The notes: generated by a model from the sequence alone, not told the origin. Positions 1-9,387 are shown, numbered from the stretch's first letter. The stretch: DNA of 64,000 nt from Petrimonas sulfuriphila (GCA_038561985.1 CP073276.1:1364001-1428000), one strand, 5' to 3'. Numbers and translations are program-made.

Positions 1-1
1 T

Positions 2-793
2 ACCGTCCCGTTAATTGTAGGGGCTTTTCTGGTTTCGGTAGACGGGTTTGTTTTTCTTGGGAGGGTGCTGGATGTGAATAACGGTTATCAATTTATTACC
101 GCGTTCAGTTTACTGGTCGCGATGGCTGCCGGATTTGTTTTATCGAAAGGACACTTCGACAACCCGGTGCAAAAAAGGTTTTTTTATACCCGTTTTCATG
201 TGCTTTGGCAAAAACTTTTGACTCTTGCCGGGCTCAAAGGGATGGTGCAGGGCTTTTTGGTGACAGCGCCGGCCATATTGGTCATGCGTCTTGTCGGTAA
301 TGAAGGGTCTTTGGGATTGATACAAGGTGTGGGAGGATTGCTTACGGCAATCCTGGTTTACACATTAGGGCGGATTGCCAAACCCAAACACCGGATGGCA
401 ATCTTTGGACTTGGACTGTTTGTCTTTTTTCTGGGCACACTGTTTAACGCCGTTCTTTTTTCTGCCGTTGGCGTCATTGTTTTCGTGTTGTGCAAAGTGT
501 TGTTTCAACCCCTGCACGACTTGGCTTATTTTCCAACCATGATGAAAACCATTGATGCCGTGAAAGCAATTGAGAATAGAAATGAATATGCCTATATACT
601 CAGTCATGAGATAGGATTGTTTATTGGCCGTGCTTTTGGAATGGGGTTGTTTATATCACTGGCTTATTGGATATCGGAAGATTTCGCCTTGAAATACGCG
701 TTGGTGATTGTGGGGGGCATCCAATTATTATCGCTGCCGCTTGCCAAAAATATCATCCACGATATCGATACGAAGTATAAAGAACTTACATAA
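2..793 (+). CDS. MFS-type membrane transporter, C-terminal part (cut by window edge)
   Basis: The reading frame is open from the first bases of the window, so this is the 3' part of a longer gene; a GTG at 65 is unlikely to be the true start because coding sense continues upstream of it. About 263 codons are visible, with several hydrophobic membrane segments separated by short basic loops, for example the RIAKPKHR stretch between two helices. The pattern suits the C-terminal half of a major facilitator superfamily transporter, acting in the inner membrane. The substrate cannot be read from the sequence. The next gene starts 120 bp downstream and could belong to the same carbohydrate locus. 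Family assignment is inferred from topology, not from a diagnostic motif. Confidence 0.6.
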   Translation, partial: TVPLIVGAFLVSVDGFVFLGRVLDVNNGYQFITAFSLLVAMAAGFVLSKGHFDNPVQKRFFYTRFHVLWQKLLTLAGLKGMVQGFLVTAPAILVMRLVGNEGSLGLIQGVGGLLTAILVYTLGRIAKPKHRMAIFGLGLFVFFLGTLFNAVLFSAVGVIVFVLCKVLFQPLHDLAYFPTMMKTIDAVKAIENRNEYAYILSHEIGLFIGRAFGMGLFISLAYWISEDFALKYALVIVGGIQLLSLPLAKNIIHDIDTKYKELT

Positions 794-912
794 AAAATGT
801 GTGGTTTTAAATTGTCATTTGATAAAAGTCAATAAGATTTTCAACGGAAGTCGGCAATTTAGCGAGGCAAAATTGTCATCCGACTATAATGCAAAAAGAA
901 AAATATAAACAG

Positions 913-2643
913 ATGAAATGGATATTTAATTTAGCAGCACTTGTCTGCATTGTTGCCCTGTTGTCGTGCAATACTGCGGAGCCTTATTATGGAGATCCTG
1001 TTGTTCAGGTTAATATTAACAGGGTAGAGCTTATGCCCAATATGCCGCAGCCTTATGATTTGCTGGATTGGAAAGAAAAGGCCCGGCAGTTTGACGAATA
1101 TGTTTTTGACTTTGATTCCAAGCTGCCCGCGGGACCGATGATCTGGCTCGACAATAACCAGCGTAATTTGCCCCAACAGACATTCGGGTTATTTACTGCG
1201 GTTCATGACGTGCGTCAGGGCCCCGATGTAAACAACGGCGAATTTCACGAAAGCCTCAATTCCTTAGCGGCAATATTAGGCGCCGGATTAATAGGGATTG
1301 ACAAAACCAGTCAGAACGGGTATAACTTTGTGAAGATGATCCAGAACTATTTTAACAGGGACAACGGATGGAATATCATGATGAACAACACGACTCCTGA
1401 AGTGGCTCTCCTGGGTGGAGGTTATGGGAGAGACTGGTGGTATGATGTCTTTCCGAACGTGTTGTTTTATAATGTATGTGACGTTTTTCCGGGTGTTGAT
1501 AATGCCGAAAACATACAGCGTACGATTGCAGAACAGTTTTATAAAGCCGATTCGTTATTAAACGGGAATTACAATTATTCTTACTTCGATTACGCTCAAA
1601 TGAAGGGCATGACAAACCAGATCCCCCTGCAACAAGATGCTGCCGGAGGACACGGCTACGTGCTGTATGCGGCATACAAACTATTTGGGGATAAGCGTTA
1701 TCTGGCACGCGCAAAATCTGCCATTGAGGCGTTGGACCATCAAACCGAAAGCCGTTTCTATGAAGTGTTGCTGCCTATTGGGGTTTACACGGCCGCCCGT
1801 TTAAATGCCGAAGAAGGAACGGATTACGACGTGGCTAAGATGCTTGATTGGGTTTTTGAGGGCACGAAAAGCGAAAACGGGCGTACCGGATGGGGAATTA
1901 TTGTGGACAAATGGGGGGAATACGATGTTAGCGGCCTGCAAGGAAGCATTACCGACGGGGGTGGTTACGCGTTTCTGATGAACAGTATAAAAATGGCCAT
2001 GCCCCTTGTCCCGATGGTAAAGTATGAACCTGAGTTTGCGAGGGCTATAGGTAAATGGATGCTGAATAACGTGAATGCTTCACGGCTTTTCTTCCCCGAT
2101 AAGATACCGGATGCCAATCAATGGCTTCCGGCGATGCAGGGATATACGAATTCCGTTGTTGCTTACGAAGGCTTGCGTTACGCGGACGACTTGCAGAGTC
2201 CCCGGCTGGAGGGGGTGCACCCCGTTGCCCTCGGCGACGGGCCGAAGTGGCACAAAGACAATCCAAAAGAATCCATGTTCAGTCTTTACAGTACGGCCCC
2301 CGTGGGCATATTTGGGGCTATGATAGAAAAAACCAATGTTGAAAAAGTACTTAAACTTAACTGTAACGTTACAGACTTTTATTCAGACAGGAGTTATCCT
2401 ACTTTTTTATTGTACAACCCGTATAACGAACCGGTGAAAGTGGTGTACACGCCCGTGAGAGAGGAGGCCGATCTTTTTGATATTGTTTCAAAGACTTATT
2501 TAGCCAGGTTGGTTAAGGGCAGTGCAGAAATAGAAATGCCGGCCGATCAGGCTTGTGTTATCGTGGAGTTGCCGTCAGGCGCGGAAATGGAAAAAGGGGA
2601 TAAAAAGCTTTTGATTGATAAAAAAATTATAGCGTATAAATAA
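913..2643 (+). CDS. Lipoprotein of unknown function, possible alpha/alpha-barrel carbohydrate-active enzyme
   Basis: A 576-residue exported lipoprotein. The ATG at 913 is preferred over the one at 889 because it directly opens a signal peptide with a lipobox (LLSC, Cys19). The body is rich in Trp, Tyr, Gly and acidic residues, with repeated helix-like blocks (GGHGYVLYAAYKLF, YEVLLPIGVYTAARL), which is reminiscent of (alpha/alpha)6 glycosidases or polysaccharide lyases. Several His and Asp/Glu residues (FHESLN, QQDAAGGHGY) could be catalytic, but I recognise no family. A short beta-sandwich-like tail (about residues 480-576) resembles the C-terminal domain of such enzymes. The stop lies 17 bp before the SusC gene, so it is probably co-transcribed with susC/susD and acts on the glycan they import. 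Confidence 0.6.
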   Translation: MKWIFNLAALVCIVALLSCNTAEPYYGDPVVQVNINRVELMPNMPQPYDLLDWKEKARQFDEYVFDFDSKLPAGPMIWLDNNQRNLPQQTFGLFTAVHDVRQGPDVNNGEFHESLNSLAAILGAGLIGIDKTSQNGYNFVKMIQNYFNRDNGWNIMMNNTTPEVALLGGGYGRDWWYDVFPNVLFYNVCDVFPGVDNAENIQRTIAEQFYKADSLLNGNYNYSYFDYAQMKGMTNQIPLQQDAAGGHGYVLYAAYKLFGDKRYLARAKSAIEALDHQTESRFYEVLLPIGVYTAARLNAEEGTDYDVAKMLDWVFEGTKSENGRTGWGIIVDKWGEYDVSGLQGSITDGGGYAFLMNSIKMAMPLVPMVKYEPEFARAIGKWMLNNVNASRLFFPDKIPDANQWLPAMQGYTNSVVAYEGLRYADDLQSPRLEGVHPVALGDGPKWHKDNPKESMFSLYSTAPVGIFGAMIEKTNVEKVLKLNCNVTDFYSDRSYPTFLLYNPYNEPVKVVYTPVREEADLFDIVSKTYLARLVKGSAEIEMPADQACVIVELPSGAEMEKGDKKLLIDKKIIAYK

Positions 2644-2660
2644 CTTAACTTTTGTAAAAC

Positions 2661-5600
2661 ATGAAGAAAACATTATTTTTTGTAATAGGGGTTTGTGCTG
2701 TTTTAGGATTGCATGCTCAAACGACTATCCATGTCAGGGGTTCTGTCAAGGATGCCCTGTCCAATGAAGAATTGATCGGAGTAACCGTGCTTGTTGTAGA
2801 AACAGGAGCAGGTACTGTTACCGACATCAATGGTACCTTTGAACTGGCTGTCCCGGTAAATAATACCCTTAGAATATCCTATGTGGGATATGCTAACCAG
2901 GAAGTTGTCATAACCGATCAAACGGTGTTGGATATAAACCTCCAGCCGGAAACTCAACTGATGGATGAGTTGGTCGTCGTTGGTTACTCCGCGCAAAAAA
3001 AGTCGACCCTTACCGGGGCGGTGGCACCTGTCAACGTTGACGATATGGAGCGGCGTCGCGTAGCAGATGTGAGGCAGGCGCTTCAAGGACAGGTAGCAGG
3101 TGTTCAGGTGACCCAAAGTACCGGCGCCCCCGGAGATGAGATAAACATCCGGATCAGAGGGGAAGGCACCATCGGTAACAACAACCCGCTTTATATTGTG
3201 GATGGAGTCCCTACCCGGGAATTGGCTTTTATCAATCCGTCCGATATTGAATCGATGACTGTGTTGAAAGATGCTTCCGCTGCCGCCATTTACGGTTCGA
3301 GGGCCTCGGCCGGAGTAATTGTTATTACTACAAAAAGCGGCGCCGCCGGAAAGACGAACTTCGACATTAATTTTTACGGCGGCATACAATACGCTTCCAA
3401 TCTTCCCAAGATGCTGAATGCCCAGCAATATATGAATGTTGTGGAAAAAGCGTGGAACAATGCCGGTTATTCCGGAACGAATCCCTATACCGCCGATAAG
3501 GGAAGAAGTGATTTTGCAAATACCGACTGGTTGGGTGAGCTTTTTGAACCGGGATATACGCGGAATATCCAGATGACGGCAAGTGGAGGCAGTGATAAAT
3601 TACAGTACTTGCTCTCCGCAGGATATGTTAGCCAAGACGGTATTGTCGTGTATGATAACGATAAATACAAGCGTTTTAATTTCCGTACGAACATCAATGC
3701 CAATCTCTCGGAAAAAATAAAGATAGGGACCAACTTGCAACTCTCCTATGCCGTTCAGGATAAGCTTTCGTCGAAAGGCGATGCCCCCGGAATTATCAGG
3801 CATGCGCTTTTACGCCCGCCCGTTATTCCGGTGTATAAATCACCCTCCGACCCCACCTATTCGGAGACAAATCCTTTTACCGATTTACCTTTCTATCTCC
3901 ATAACAACAGAGATGCGGGAGGTTGGGAAAGCGATAAGTACGAATGGACACAAAACCCGATTGCCCTGGCTTACTTCACTGATGATACCCGTTCGCATTT
4001 CAAAACATTCGGCAATCTTTTCGGAGAAATCTCTTTCTTGCCCGAAAAAGAGCTGACTTTCAGGACAAATGCAGGTGTTGACTTGAATTTCCAGCATGAA
4101 AAGGCTTTCTTTGTTAATTTTGGAGATGACGATGGTGGCGGAAGTCAGATCGATCGCGGATTAGGACGCCAAAACAGACCCAATGGATTAGATGAATACA
4201 GGGGGGAAGAGCTGACTTTTACCTGGAACAACACGTTGAATTATAACAAAATGTTCAATCTCCATTCCTTAAATGCTTTGGCCGGAAGTGAATTTATTAC
4301 CAATTACGGATCGGGAATAAATGCATCAAGAAGAAGATATGAGTATGATACCGAGAAGTTCAGGTATATTGATTTCGGAAGTACCGAGCAGGATATATGG
4401 AATGGGGGCAGTGGCTCGGAATGGGCTTTGATGTCTTACTTTACCTCGTTAACTTACGTATATGATATGAGGTATATGCTCACGGCAAATTTCAGGGCAG
4501 ATGCTTCTTCCCGGTTTGCGGAAAAAAACCGATGGGGATATTTCCCCTCTTTGTCAGTAGGTTGGAAGCTATCCGAAGAGCAATTTCTGAAAAAACAGGA
4601 CTGGCTTTCCGATTTGAAGCTAAGGGCAAGCATCGGACAGTTGGGAAATCAGGAAATTGCCAACTATGCATATCTCACGTTGATAAAAAAAGATGGAGAC
4701 AAATATCTTGTTTCAAGATATGGAAATCCCGATTTAAAGTGGGAAACCACCACACAGTATAACGTAGGGCTTGATGCAGGTATCTTTAGAAACAGGTTGT
4801 ATTTCACTGCCGACTATTTTCATAAGTACACCACGGACATCCTGTTACCTATAAGCCTTCCGAGTATCGTTGGCGATGTACAGCCTACTATCGTTAATGC
4901 AGGAGAAGTGAGTAACCGCGGTTGGGAATTTGGTATAACGTTGCGCAATTCTGAAACTGCATTTAAATATAATATCAATGCCAATTTATCTACCGTAAAG
5001 AACCGGGTGGAAAAACTGCATCCGAATCTGCCCAGTTTAGTAGGGTCAGTCACAAGAACGGAGCCCGGACAGCCGCTTAATGCCTATTACGGATATGTTT
5101 TTGAAGGAGTTTATCAAAATACGGATGAGATCAAAACCCACCTGCATGGTACAACGAACCCGACACCCCTACCCGGAGATATCCGATTTAAAGATCGAAA
5201 TGACGATGGAAGAATCGACGACAACGACAGGGATTTCATCGGCGATCCTAACCCGGGATTGTTGTACGGATTAAATTTTTCAGGTTCGTATAAAAATTTT
5301 GATATGGCCGTACTTTTTCAAGGTGTTGGAAGTGTAGACAGGTATAACGACTCTAAAAAAATAATTGATTACGATACGCGTCCGTTTAATTATACCACAA
5401 ATATTTTGAACGCATGGGACGGAGAAGGATCAACGAACAAAATTCCCCGCGTGAGTTTTACCGACAATGGAAGTAGCAGGATATCGAGCATATTTGTTGA
5501 GGATGCTTCTTATTTCAGGTTGAAAAACATTGAAATCGGATACTCTTTTACAAACATAAGAAAGCTTGGCTTACAGAATATGAGAATCTATATGTCAGGT

Positions 5601-5720
5601 CAAAATATCTTTACATTGACCGGGTATACGGGACTCGATCCGGAATCTACGGACTTAATTGATATGGGGACCTATCCACAGTCCAGGTCTTTTATTTTTG
5701 GAATAAATCTTTCTTTTTAA
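2661..5720 (+). CDS. SusC/RagA-family TonB-dependent outer-membrane transporter
   Basis: This 1019-residue protein is the outer-membrane channel of a Sus-type glycan uptake system, powered by TonB/ExbBD. A signal peptide ends near residue 20 (LGLHAQ). It is followed by a carboxypeptidase-D-like regulatory domain (about residues 24-100, SVKDALSNEELIGVTV), then the plug domain (about 105-225), which contains the family signatures LYIVDGVP and AAAIYGSRASAGVI. The rest is a 22-strand-type barrel ending in an aromatic residue (GINLSF), typical of outer-membrane proteins. It is 17 bp from the upstream lipoprotein gene and 21 bp from susD, so the three form one operon. No long N-terminal signalling (STN) domain is present, so it is not expected to control an anti-sigma factor itself. 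The ligand is unknown. Confidence 0.95.
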   Translation: MKKTLFFVIGVCAVLGLHAQTTIHVRGSVKDALSNEELIGVTVLVVETGAGTVTDINGTFELAVPVNNTLRISYVGYANQEVVITDQTVLDINLQPETQLMDELVVVGYSAQKKSTLTGAVAPVNVDDMERRRVADVRQALQGQVAGVQVTQSTGAPGDEINIRIRGEGTIGNNNPLYIVDGVPTRELAFINPSDIESMTVLKDASAAAIYGSRASAGVIVITTKSGAAGKTNFDINFYGGIQYASNLPKMLNAQQYMNVVEKAWNNAGYSGTNPYTADKGRSDFANTDWLGELFEPGYTRNIQMTASGGSDKLQYLLSAGYVSQDGIVVYDNDKYKRFNFRTNINANLSEKIKIGTNLQLSYAVQDKLSSKGDAPGIIRHALLRPPVIPVYKSPSDPTYSETNPFTDLPFYLHNNRDAGGWESDKYEWTQNPIALAYFTDDTRSHFKTFGNLFGEISFLPEKELTFRTNAGVDLNFQHEKAFFVNFGDDDGGGSQIDRGLGRQNRPNGLDEYRGEELTFTWNNTLNYNKMFNLHSLNALAGSEFITNYGSGINASRRRYEYDTEKFRYIDFGSTEQDIWNGGSGSEWALMSYFTSLTYVYDMRYMLTANFRADASSRFAEKNRWGYFPSLSVGWKLSEEQFLKKQDWLSDLKLRASIGQLGNQEIANYAYLTLIKKDGDKYLVSRYGNPDLKWETTTQYNVGLDAGIFRNRLYFTADYFHKYTTDILLPISLPSIVGDVQPTIVNAGEVSNRGWEFGITLRNSETAFKYNINANLSTVKNRVEKLHPNLPSLVGSVTRTEPGQPLNAYYGYVFEGVYQNTDEIKTHLHGTTNPTPLPGDIRFKDRNDDGRIDDNDRDFIGDPNPGLLYGLNFSGSYKNFDMAVLFQGVGSVDRYNDSKKIIDYDTRPFNYTTNILNAWDGEGSTNKIPRVSFTDNGSSRISSIFVEDASYFRLKNIEIGYSFTNIRKLGLQNMRIYMSGQNIFTLTGYTGLDPESTDLIDMGTYPQSRSFIFGINLSF

Positions 5721-5741
5721 ACAACTTAAATCTTTTGAATA

Positions 5742-7226
5742 ATGAAATTATATAAGAATCTGTTTGTGTTGATCATCGGGGTATTTCTTTTGTCAGGATG
5801 CGAAGGCTATCTGTCGAAAGACCCGATAGGCCTGTTGACGCCCGACCAGGTTGATATGCAGCCCACGACTACCACTGTACAATATGCTGTAAGCTCCTCC
5901 TATCAACTGCTTTCGAGTACGTTGAATATTATCGGGGAATGGGGATGGAATGACGGAACGGTTACCAGAGGCGATTTTATCCTTCAGGATATCGCTTCCG
6001 ACGATGTGCAGAAAAAATGGAATCCCGATGGAGACCAGGCTTGGATGGATGAGTTCAATAATTTTAGTTTTATTGCCTCAAACGGAGGATTCAATGGGCA
6101 GTGGGCATATAATTACGAGGGAATTTCCAGGGTGAATACCGCCATTGACTATTTAACCGATGAGGAAATGATGGCCAAGCTTAATTTCAATAAAACGGAA
6201 CAGAACAGGCTTTTAGGAGAGGTGTACTTTTTAAGGGCATTTTACTATTTTGATCTGGTGACGAATTTCGGAGGAGTTCCATTGTTGTTGAAGCCATTGA
6301 CATCCTTTAATGAGGCTTATGAAGTTGCCGTAAGGGCAACCGCCGATGGAGTCTGGGCTCAGATTGATAAAGATTTAAATGATGCCCGGAGTCTGTTGCC
6401 CGATGCCAAATATTCCCATCAACAAGAAAAGTGGCGTGTGCCAAAGGGGGCGGTGATAGCCCTTCAGGCGAAAGTGGCGTTATTTAACGAAAGATGGCAG
6501 GATGTTATCACGTTTGTAGAGGAACTTGAAAACAGCGGGTATTATAATTTAAACGATAATTACTTCGATAGCTTTGATGTGAATAAGCAATTTCAGGAGC
6601 AAGAAGTGATCTTTTGCTATGATCACGAGTCGGCCCAGACTCCAAGAAAAGGAAACGGTCTGTGTGCCCTGCTGGGTTGGGGGTTCGTGGCTCCCGAAGC
6701 ATCGTTCATCGCTGCTTTTGAGGATAATGATCCACGGCTGCTCTATACGGTAGATGTTGAATCAAGGAACATAAATAAAATTCTGGGAACGCTCGACGGG
6801 GAATTTAAAGGTGATGATGATGCGCCAAGCAGCAGAGTTTACATTCGCTATGCCGATGTCCTCTTGTGGAAAGCGGAAGCGTTGTTAAAAACCGGAAAAC
6901 TACAAGCTGCCATTGGTATTATCAACCGGGTTCGCCAGAGGGCCAGAAATTCGATGGCCGCTGACGGAACTTGGCCTCCAGCCGGGACATTACCCGACAG
7001 AGATATCAATGAATCAAATGTAGCTGTTATTTCAAACTGGTTGATTCACGAAAGAAGGGTTGAATTGGGGTTTGAGTCTCACCGTTTTCGGGACCTTAAA
7101 CGCTGGGGTATTGCGGAAGAGGTATTGGGTTCCCGGGGATTTCAGGGTGTGCATTACCTGTACCCTATTCCTCAAAGGGAGATAGACAAATCCGGAGGAA
7201 GTATCGTTCAGAATGAAGGATATTGA
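5742..7226 (+). CDS. SusD/RagB-family glycan-binding lipoprotein
   Basis: A 494-residue surface lipoprotein that caps the SusC channel and binds the glycan before import. The lipobox is LLSGC with Cys20. The N-terminal SusD-like region (about residues 21-230) and the C-terminal RagB/SusD domain (about 290-494) are both present, including the helical repeat signature YFLRAFYYFDLV and the late signature RRVELGFESHRFRDLKRWG. Length is on the short side for the family but both ends are intact. It follows susC by 21 bp and is followed by a strong palindrome at 7252-7287, so it is the last gene of the operon. Confidence 0.95.
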   Translation: MKLYKNLFVLIIGVFLLSGCEGYLSKDPIGLLTPDQVDMQPTTTTVQYAVSSSYQLLSSTLNIIGEWGWNDGTVTRGDFILQDIASDDVQKKWNPDGDQAWMDEFNNFSFIASNGGFNGQWAYNYEGISRVNTAIDYLTDEEMMAKLNFNKTEQNRLLGEVYFLRAFYYFDLVTNFGGVPLLLKPLTSFNEAYEVAVRATADGVWAQIDKDLNDARSLLPDAKYSHQQEKWRVPKGAVIALQAKVALFNERWQDVITFVEELENSGYYNLNDNYFDSFDVNKQFQEQEVIFCYDHESAQTPRKGNGLCALLGWGFVAPEASFIAAFEDNDPRLLYTVDVESRNINKILGTLDGEFKGDDDAPSSRVYIRYADVLLWKAEALLKTGKLQAAIGIINRVRQRARNSMAADGTWPPAGTLPDRDINESNVAVISNWLIHERRVELGFESHRFRDLKRWGIAEEVLGSRGFQGVHYLYPIPQREIDKSGGSIVQNEGY

Positions 7227-7251
7227 CTTGAAGAATATTCGGTAAATCTGC

Positions 7252-7287
7252 GAGGTTGTCCGGAAAAATATTTTTCCGGACAACCTC
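7252..7287. terminator. 36-bp perfect palindrome, likely bidirectional terminator
   Basis: Two 18-base arms (GAGGTTGTCCGGAAAAAT and its exact complement) meet with no spacer. The site lies between the convergent susD end (7226) and the DUF4252 gene end (7371). The stem has a GC-rich base and an AT-rich top. The 3' flank is only moderately T-rich in either direction, so intrinsic termination is likely but not textbook. Confidence 0.6.
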
Positions 7288-7370
7288 CTTTCCTTCTGAA
7301 CCGACAGAGGCTGATCTCCGGTTGTTAGGTGTGATAAAATATATGGAAAGGTGTTCTGAACTAAGTTTGG

Positions 7371-7847
7371 TTATTTATTGAACCCTTCTGTCATTTTCTG
7401 AATATCGTCGAGTGTGAAATTTCCCAAAAACTGCATCACCACGTTTTCACCGTCATTTCCGGCAACAATCATAATCAGCTCACGGATATCCTCGGGCTTA
7501 CCTTTCATAAAGAAATTGACGTTATCGTTATCGTCCGACTTCACGCGCATCAACAGTTCGTAATCACGTCCTTTCACGCGGTTGTTAGCCATGGAAAGCA
7601 TTTGCGGGGCAATTTTCTGATCCTCGGATGTAAGGATGAGGATCGATGACAATTTGTTTAAAAAGCTTCCCACGTTTACTCCTCCGTAATTCATTTTAGA
7701 ATTTTTGGGAATCATGGACAACATCGTCTTTGATATGTAAACCGATGTTACACCGTCCATTTCGGAGAATTGTTCAAACGGGTTTTTTTGTGCAAAAGTA
7801 AATGTGAAACCTGCCAGTAACAGTATGGATAAGATTGTTTTTTTCAT
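7371..7847 (-). CDS. DUF4252 exported protein (second copy in sigma operon)
   Basis: A 158-residue protein with a signal peptide (cleavage near residue 19, FTFAQ) followed by a DUF4252 domain covering nearly all the rest. Typical features are the opening FEQFSEMDGVTSVYISKTML and the closing block on regulated output (IRELIMIVAGNDGENVVM, then LGNFTLDDIQKM). The family is confined largely to Bacteroidota, is often found next to ECF sigma factors, and has no established function. This is the last gene of a four-gene operon; its ATG overlaps the stop of the anti-sigma-like gene by four bases (ATGA). It lacks a lipobox, so periplasmic localisation is inferred. Confidence 0.8.
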   Translation of the reverse strand: MKKTILSILLLAGFTFTFAQKNPFEQFSEMDGVTSVYISKTMLSMIPKNSKMNYGGVNVGSFLNKLSSILILTSEDQKIAPQMLSMANNRVKGRDYELLMRVKSDDNDNVNFFMKGKPEDIRELIMIVAGNDGENVVMQFLGNFTLDDIQKMTEGFNK

Positions 7848-8341
7848 TTTTCTATGCCTTGTTTAAGTGATTGATTGATTATCTCTTGTGCTTTTTCCAG
7901 ATGCATGTTGGCTTTTTCAACCGATTCGGTTCCCTTGGAGAAATTATCCGAAAAGAGTTGTAAGGCCTCTACGGTAGCCCGATAAGCATCGTCAGGATTT
8001 TTGTAAGTGTCGGTAAAAAGTGTAGACTCTGCATGCTGACTTTTTTGAAACTGTCTTACTCCTAAAATAAGCGCGAACGATGCTGCAACGCCAATGGCCC
8101 AATACTTTGCGTGGGACATCTTTATTTTTTTATCCGACGGTTGTTCCTCTTTAAACGAGTCGATGAGTGACGCTATTGCCATCGAATGCGTGTTCAATGC
8201 ATAAAACAGTTTGCTGTCTGGGAAAAACTCGTCCGGCACGTTATCCCGTAGAAGAAAATCAGCCAGTGTTCTCTCCTCTTCCAACGAAGTTTTTCCTTCG
8301 TAGAATTTTTCTACTAATTTTCTGATATCATTGCTGTTCAT
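7844..8341 (-). CDS. Single-pass membrane protein, putative anti-sigma factor
   Basis: A 165-residue protein with a hydrophilic N-terminal half, one membrane segment around residues 84-100 (YWAIGVAASFALILGV) and a C-terminal, presumably periplasmic, helical tail. Its start overlaps the end of the ECF sigma gene by 14 bp and its stop overlaps the next DUF4252 gene. Position and topology fit an anti-sigma factor holding the sigma at the membrane. The canonical zinc anti-sigma motif (HxxxCxxC) is absent, and it does not look like the FecR family of Sus-linked regulators. The role is therefore inferred from context only. Confidence 0.6.
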   Translation of the reverse strand: MNSNDIRKLVEKFYEGKTSLEEERTLADFLLRDNVPDEFFPDSKLFYALNTHSMAIASLIDSFKEEQPSDKKIKMSHAKYWAIGVAASFALILGVRQFQKSQHAESTLFTDTYKNPDDAYRATVEALQLFSDNFSKGTESVEKANMHLEKAQEIINQSLKQGIEK

Positions 8342-8834
8342 TTCCGTTTCTGTTTAATTTTTCTTTCATTGTACGTCTGGCTCTCGATAATAGTTGCCGG
8401 ATATTGGTTTCCGTTTGACGAGTGGCTTCGGCTATCTCTCTGATCGACAGATCAGCGAAGTGCCTGAGCCTGATTACTTCCTGTTGTGTTTTGGGTAAAG
8501 CGCTCATACATTTCATCAAATTGGATAATTCGTCCCGGGCATCCATTCTTTCCTCTTCCCTGTTTTCACACCTTATGTCTTTGTTGTCAACAACGGATGT
8601 CGTTTTGCGGTGATTTTTCCTGAGCCAGTCAATGGACAGGTTTTTTGTCAGGGTTACCACAAAGGCTTCATCGTTACGGATGTTTCCAAGATTATTCCTC
8701 TGTTCCCAAAGTTTTATATACACTTCCTGCGTAATATCATCAGCGTCATCTCCGTTTTCGAGAATACGGCACGAAATTCGATAAATCAACGAATGAAAGG
8801 ATAAAAAACGCTTTTTAAATTCCTCATTGCTCAT
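8328..8834 (-). CDS. ECF-type RNA polymerase sigma factor
   Basis: A 168-residue sigma-70 family protein with only regions 2 and 4, typical for extracytoplasmic-function sigmas. Region 2 (about residues 8-75) contains DADDITQEVYIKLWEQR, the core-binding and -10 recognition segment. Region 4 (about residues 108-160) contains the helix-turn-helix LSIREIAEATRQTETNIRQL. It sits between a DUF4252 gene (overlap 11 bp upstream) and the membrane protein at 7844-8341 (overlap 14 bp). Such translationally coupled sets probably respond to an envelope signal. The target promoter is unknown. Confidence 0.92.
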   Translation of the reverse strand: MSNEEFKKRFLSFHSLIYRISCRILENGDDADDITQEVYIKLWEQRNNLGNIRNDEAFVVTLTKNLSIDWLRKNHRKTTSVVDNKDIRCENREEERMDARDELSNLMKCMSALPKTQQEVIRLRHFADLSIREIAEATRQTETNIRQLLSRARRTMKEKLNRNGNEQQ

Positions 8835-9297
8835 TGTCGTCCGGGTTGACTAATTTTTGTACATCTTCGGGTTTAATTTTTCCTTTGATGCGTACGAGAG
8901 TCGGTTCATTACCCATGGAAACGATGACCAGCTCCCGGATTGCGTCGTTTTGAAATCGTGCGAGTATTCTTGTTTTTTCTTCTTTATCGTTTGCTTTCAG
9001 CAGAACCTCATATTTGTCATCATTCAGTTTTTCAGCCAACGTATTGAACCTGAGTTTTACATCCTGCGAACATTCATCCAGAGCGAGAACATGAACGCTC
9101 GAAATATTTAAACCGTCAGCGTATTTCGCTACAAGGGGCTTGGTCAGAAACATCAGCAATCCGCCCACCTTAACTTTTTCTGCGTTCTTCTCCTGCGCAA
9201 ACCTGTTGTACAGGTGTTCGAACGATACTTTCGACTGGCTATAGGCGGAGAATGCCAATAATCCGCACAGCAATATGAGTGATAGACGTTTGTACAT
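8824..9297 (-). CDS. DUF4252 exported protein (first gene of sigma operon)
   Basis: A 157-residue exported protein with a signal peptide ending near residue 20 (FSAYSQ) and a DUF4252 domain. It shares the family layout with the copy at 7371-7847: an opening segment predicting a folded alpha/beta unit (SFEHLYNRFAQEKNAEKVKV), a central block on degraded charged repeats, and a closing IRELVIVSMGNEPTLVRIKG. It is the first gene of the operon, and its end overlaps the sigma gene by 11 bp. Two diverged DUF4252 copies bracketing one sigma/anti-sigma pair suggest distinct partners or a sensor pair. Function is unknown. Confidence 0.8.
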   Translation of the reverse strand: MYKRLSLILLCGLLAFSAYSQSKVSFEHLYNRFAQEKNAEKVKVGGLLMFLTKPLVAKYADGLNISSVHVLALDECSQDVKLRFNTLAEKLNDDKYEVLLKANDKEEKTRILARFQNDAIRELVIVSMGNEPTLVRIKGKIKPEDVQKLVNPDDNEQ

Positions 9298-9387
9298 AAA
9301 ATAGAATTTTTGGTGATTGCAAAATAAGATTTGTCTTCCTTTTAAAAAGAAGACGAAAAGGGATTAGATTTGTGACAGAAAAAAGAA

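Noticed and set aside
2703-3428. A 241-codon minus-strand frame opposite susC
   Set aside because: Antisense to the signal, carboxypeptidase-like and plug regions of susC, which are clearly coding.
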